Assembly (NCBI GenBank): GCA_900545905.1
Contig: URBA01000061.1
Location: 1-7,771 of the forward strand
Origin: an uncultured Collinsella sp.
GTDB taxonomy: Bacteria; Actinomycetota; Coriobacteriia; Coriobacteriales; Coriobacteriaceae
Direction of reading: 5' to 3'
Length of the DNA: 7,771 bases
Shown: positions 5,394-7,771 of the stretch, piece after piece
Numbering within the stretch: the first letter of the stretch is position 1
Layout: every line of letters begins with the position of its first letter
The notes under the pieces: generated by a model
Database searches by the model: none
Seen by the model: the letters and a program-made list of their open reading frames with translations, nothing else
What the model was told of the DNA's origin: nothing
Made by a program: the position numbers and the translations under genes

Positions 5394-7721
5394 ATGAGCG
5401 ACATCATGAGGCCGATCCCGTTTTCGCAGCTGATGAACTGGATCATCGAGGAGCACAAGACTCAGGGCGCCATCTTTGGCGTGCGCAAGATGGTCACGGC
5501 CAACCAGGAGGGAGCGCTTCCCATTTTTGACGAGCGCATCGAGACTCCGTTTGGCCCGGCCGCCGGCCCCAACACGCAGCTTGCCCAGAACATCGTGGCC
5601 TCTTATGTGGCCGGTTCTCGCTTCTTTGAGCTCAAGACCGTTCAGGTTATGGACGGCGAGGAGCTTTCCCGTTGCGTCAACAAGCCCTGCATCGTGGCGC
5701 AGGACGAGTGCTACAACTGCGAATGGTCGACCGAGCTCGAGGTTCCGCAGGCCTTTGCCGAGTACGTGAAGGCATGGTTTGCCTGTCACCTGATCGCTCG
5801 CGAGTATGGTCTGGGCAGCCCGGACGGCTTTGTCTTCAACATGTCGGTGGGCTATGACCTGGAGGGTATTAAGAGCCCCAAGGTCGATGCCTACATTGAG
5901 GGCATGAAGGACGCCAGCGGCTCCGACGTCTGGAACGAGTGCCGCGCATGGGCGCTCGCCAACCTGGACAAGTTTGAGCATGTCGACGCCGCGTTTGTCG
6001 AGTCCATCCCGGCGCGCGTGTCCAACTCCATCACCGAGTCTACGCTGCATGGCTGCCCGCCGGCGGAGATCGAGCGCATCGCGACCTATCTGATCACCGA
6101 GAAGGGCCTCAACACCTACATCAAGTGCAACCCCACGCTGCTGGGCTATGAGTTTGCACGTCAGCGCCTCAACGAGCTGGGCTTTGACTACATCGTCTTC
6201 GATGACACGCACTTCCGCGAGGACCTGCAGTGGGCCGACGCCGTGCCCATGTTCGAGCGCCTGATTGCCCTGTGCGCCGAGCGCGGCCTGGAGTTTGGCG
6301 TCAAGCTGACCAACACGTTCCCCGTCGACGTGACGAGGAACGAGCTGCCCTCCACCGAGATGTACATGTCCGGTCGTTCGCTGTTCTCGCTGACCATCGA
6401 GGCTGCCCGCCGCATTACCGAGCAGTTCGATGGCAAGCTGCGCATCAGCTACTCCGGCGGCGCCACGGTCTACAACATCCGCGCCCTGTATAACGCCGGC
6501 ATTTGGCCCGTTACCCTGGCGACCGACGTGCTCAAGCCCGGTGGATACGAGCGCTTTAGCCAGATGGCCGGCGAGTTTACCGACCTGGACGGCAAGCCGT
6601 TTGAGGGCATTTCGCTCGAGGCCGTGACTGCGATCCAGACCGACTCGCTCACCAACCCGCTCTACAAGAAGCCACTGCGCCCGCTGCCCGACCGCAAGGT
6701 CGCCGGTAAGAGCCCGCTTTCCGACTGCTTTACCACGCCGTGCCGCACGAGCTGCCCCATCCAGCAGGATATCCCCGCCTACCTGGCGGCTGTTGACGAG
6801 GGTCGCTACGAGGACGCACTCAACATCATCATCGAGCGCAACGCCCTGCCGTTCATTACCGGCACCATCTGCCCGCATCCCTGCGGCCGTGCCTGCGAGC
6901 GTGCATTCTACGAGCCCGAGGGCGCCCAGATCCGCGCCAGCAAGCTCAAGGCCGCCCGCGAGGCCATGACCGCCGTGCTGCCCAAGCTGCGCGCCCAGAC
7001 CATCACCAACGACGGCGAGCGCAACGTTGCCGTTATCGGCGGCGGCCCGGCCGGCCTGGCGGCGGCGTTCTTCCTGACGCGCGCTGGCGTGCCCGTCACT
7101 ATCTTTGAGGCCCGCGATTCGCTCGGCGGCGTGGTCCGTCACGTGATCCCCGAGTTCCGTATTGCCAGCGACGATATCTCCCACGACGCCGAGCTTTGCC
7201 TGGCCTTTGGTGCCAAGGTTCAGCTCAACGCCCGCGTGGAGTCCATTGACGAGCTCAAGGCCCAGGGCTTTACCGACGTGGTCGTGGCCACCGGTGCCTG
7301 GATGCCCGGCTCTGCGGGCCTAGGCGAGGGTGCCGAGCTCGATGTGCTGGAGTTCCTCGAGGCCGCCAAGAAGGGCGAGAAACTCGAGCTGGGCGAGGAC
7401 GTCGTGGTCATTGGCGCCGGCAACACCGCCATGGACGCCGCCCGCGTGGCCAAGCGCCTGGCAGGCGTGAAGAACGTGCGCCTGGTGTATCGCCGCACCA
7501 AGAAGCAGATGCCCGCTGACGAGGAAGAGCTTGATCTTGCTCTTGCCGATGGCGTTGAGTTCTGCGAGCTGCTGGCCCCCAAGGCGCTTAACGGCGCCGT
7601 GCTGACCTGCGACGTTATGGAGCTTGGCGAGCCGGATGCAAGCGGCCGTCGCAGCCCCGTCGCCACGGGCGAGACCGTCGAGCTGTCTGCCACCACAGTG
7701 ATCTGCGCCGTGGGCGAGGGC
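5394..7721 (+). CDS. ygfK: YgfK, putative selenate reductase/purine-catabolism oxidoreductase, 3' end missing
   Basis: The frame stays open for 776 codons until adapter sequence begins; E. coli YgfK has about 1,030 residues, so roughly the last 250, with the C-terminal 4Fe-4S ferredoxin domain, are absent. The N-terminal half (1-430) is a dihydroorotate-dehydrogenase-like barrel with MRPIPF, FGPAAGPNTQLAQNI, FELKTVQ, STLHGCPP (216-223), GVKLTNT (302-308), ISYSGGA (351-357) and TDVLKPGGY. A GltD-like half follows: cysteines 445, 450, 454, 493, 497 and 501 for Fe-S clusters, the FAD site GGGPAG (549-554), and the NADPH site GAGNTAMD (674-681) with YRRTKKQMPA. It probably shuttles electrons between NAD(P)H, flavin and Fe-S centres for a purine-pathway reductase or molybdenum hydroxylase. 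The name selenate reductase comes from E. coli genetics and may mislead. The start is set by GAGGAG at six bases. Confidence 0.93.
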
Positions 7722-7771
7722 CTGTCTCTTATACACATCTCCGAGCCCACGAGACTACGCTGCATCTCGTA
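7722..7771 (+). other. Illumina Nextera adapter contamination at the contig end
   Basis: CTGTCTCTTATACACATCT (7722-7740) is the Tn5 mosaic end, CCGAGCCCACGAGAC (7741-7755) is the Nextera read-2 adapter, TACGCTGC (7756-7763) stands at the i7 index position (from memory, index N721), and ATCTCGTA (7764-7771) begins the P7 tail. The ygfK frame continues through it as an artefact tail beginning LSLIHISEPTR. These bases are not from the organism. Confidence 0.98.

Noticed and set aside
5241..7184. Minus-strand open frame of 647 codons opposite ygfK
   Set aside because: It mirrors a GC3-rich real gene; its Gly/Ala/His/Asp-rich translation has no family motif, and the plus-strand frame is a clear YgfK.
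7220..7765. Two minus-strand frames starting MQRSLVGSEMCIRDR (7220-7765) and MYKRQ (7320-7736)
   Set aside because: Both start inside the adapter and run antisense to ygfK; they are artefacts.

Overview
This 7.8 kb window looks like the end of a draft contig from a gut actinobacterium of the class Coriobacteriia, most likely Collinsella or a close relative. The evidence is GC-rich coding DNA with strong GC3 but a habit of TTT for Phe and GGC for Gly, the protein content, and intergenic regions full of hairpins. The genus is inferred from style and content, not from a database search.

Left part (1-1290): a U32-family peptidase gene on the minus strand runs off the left edge. Divergent from it is ridA, encoding the enamine/imine deaminase. 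The 380-base gap between them holds a perfect 26-bp inverted repeat (513-584), a plausible ridA promoter and a long hairpin at the predicted 5' end of the ridA mRNA. ridA ends at a perfect 15-bp terminator, which it appears to share with the convergent regulator gene. A solo copy of the 26-base repeat follows the terminator.

Middle and right parts (1289-7721): a YheO/DauR-like PAS-HTH regulator on the minus strand is divergent from a nucleobase permease (NCS2 family), ssnA and ygfK on the plus strand. These three are spaced like an operon, separated by 196 and 149 bases of strongly structured DNA. In E. coli ssnA and ygfK lie in the purine-catabolism region with xdhD and xanthine/urate permeases. 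Related clusters in anaerobic gut bacteria have been linked to breakdown of urate and other purines. The simplest reading is purine-base uptake (permease), hydrolytic deamination of a purine or a ring-opened product (SsnA), and electron delivery by a flavin/Fe-S oxidoreductase (YgfK), all under the divergent regulator. The permease promoter is overlapped by a Fur-box-like sequence, which may add metal control. RidA may be a useful neighbour, because the wider pathway in other bacteria includes a 2,3-diaminopropionate ammonia-lyase that makes reactive enamines; that gene is not in this window.

Right edge (7722-7771): the last 50 bases are not genomic. They are the Nextera transposase adapter plus an 8-base index and the start of the Illumina P7 tail. 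ygfK is therefore cut by the contig end after 776 codons, not by biology. No tRNA, rRNA, CRISPR array, transposase or phage gene was seen. The best candidates for something undescribed are the repeat family, the ridA leader hairpin and the structured leader before ssnA.
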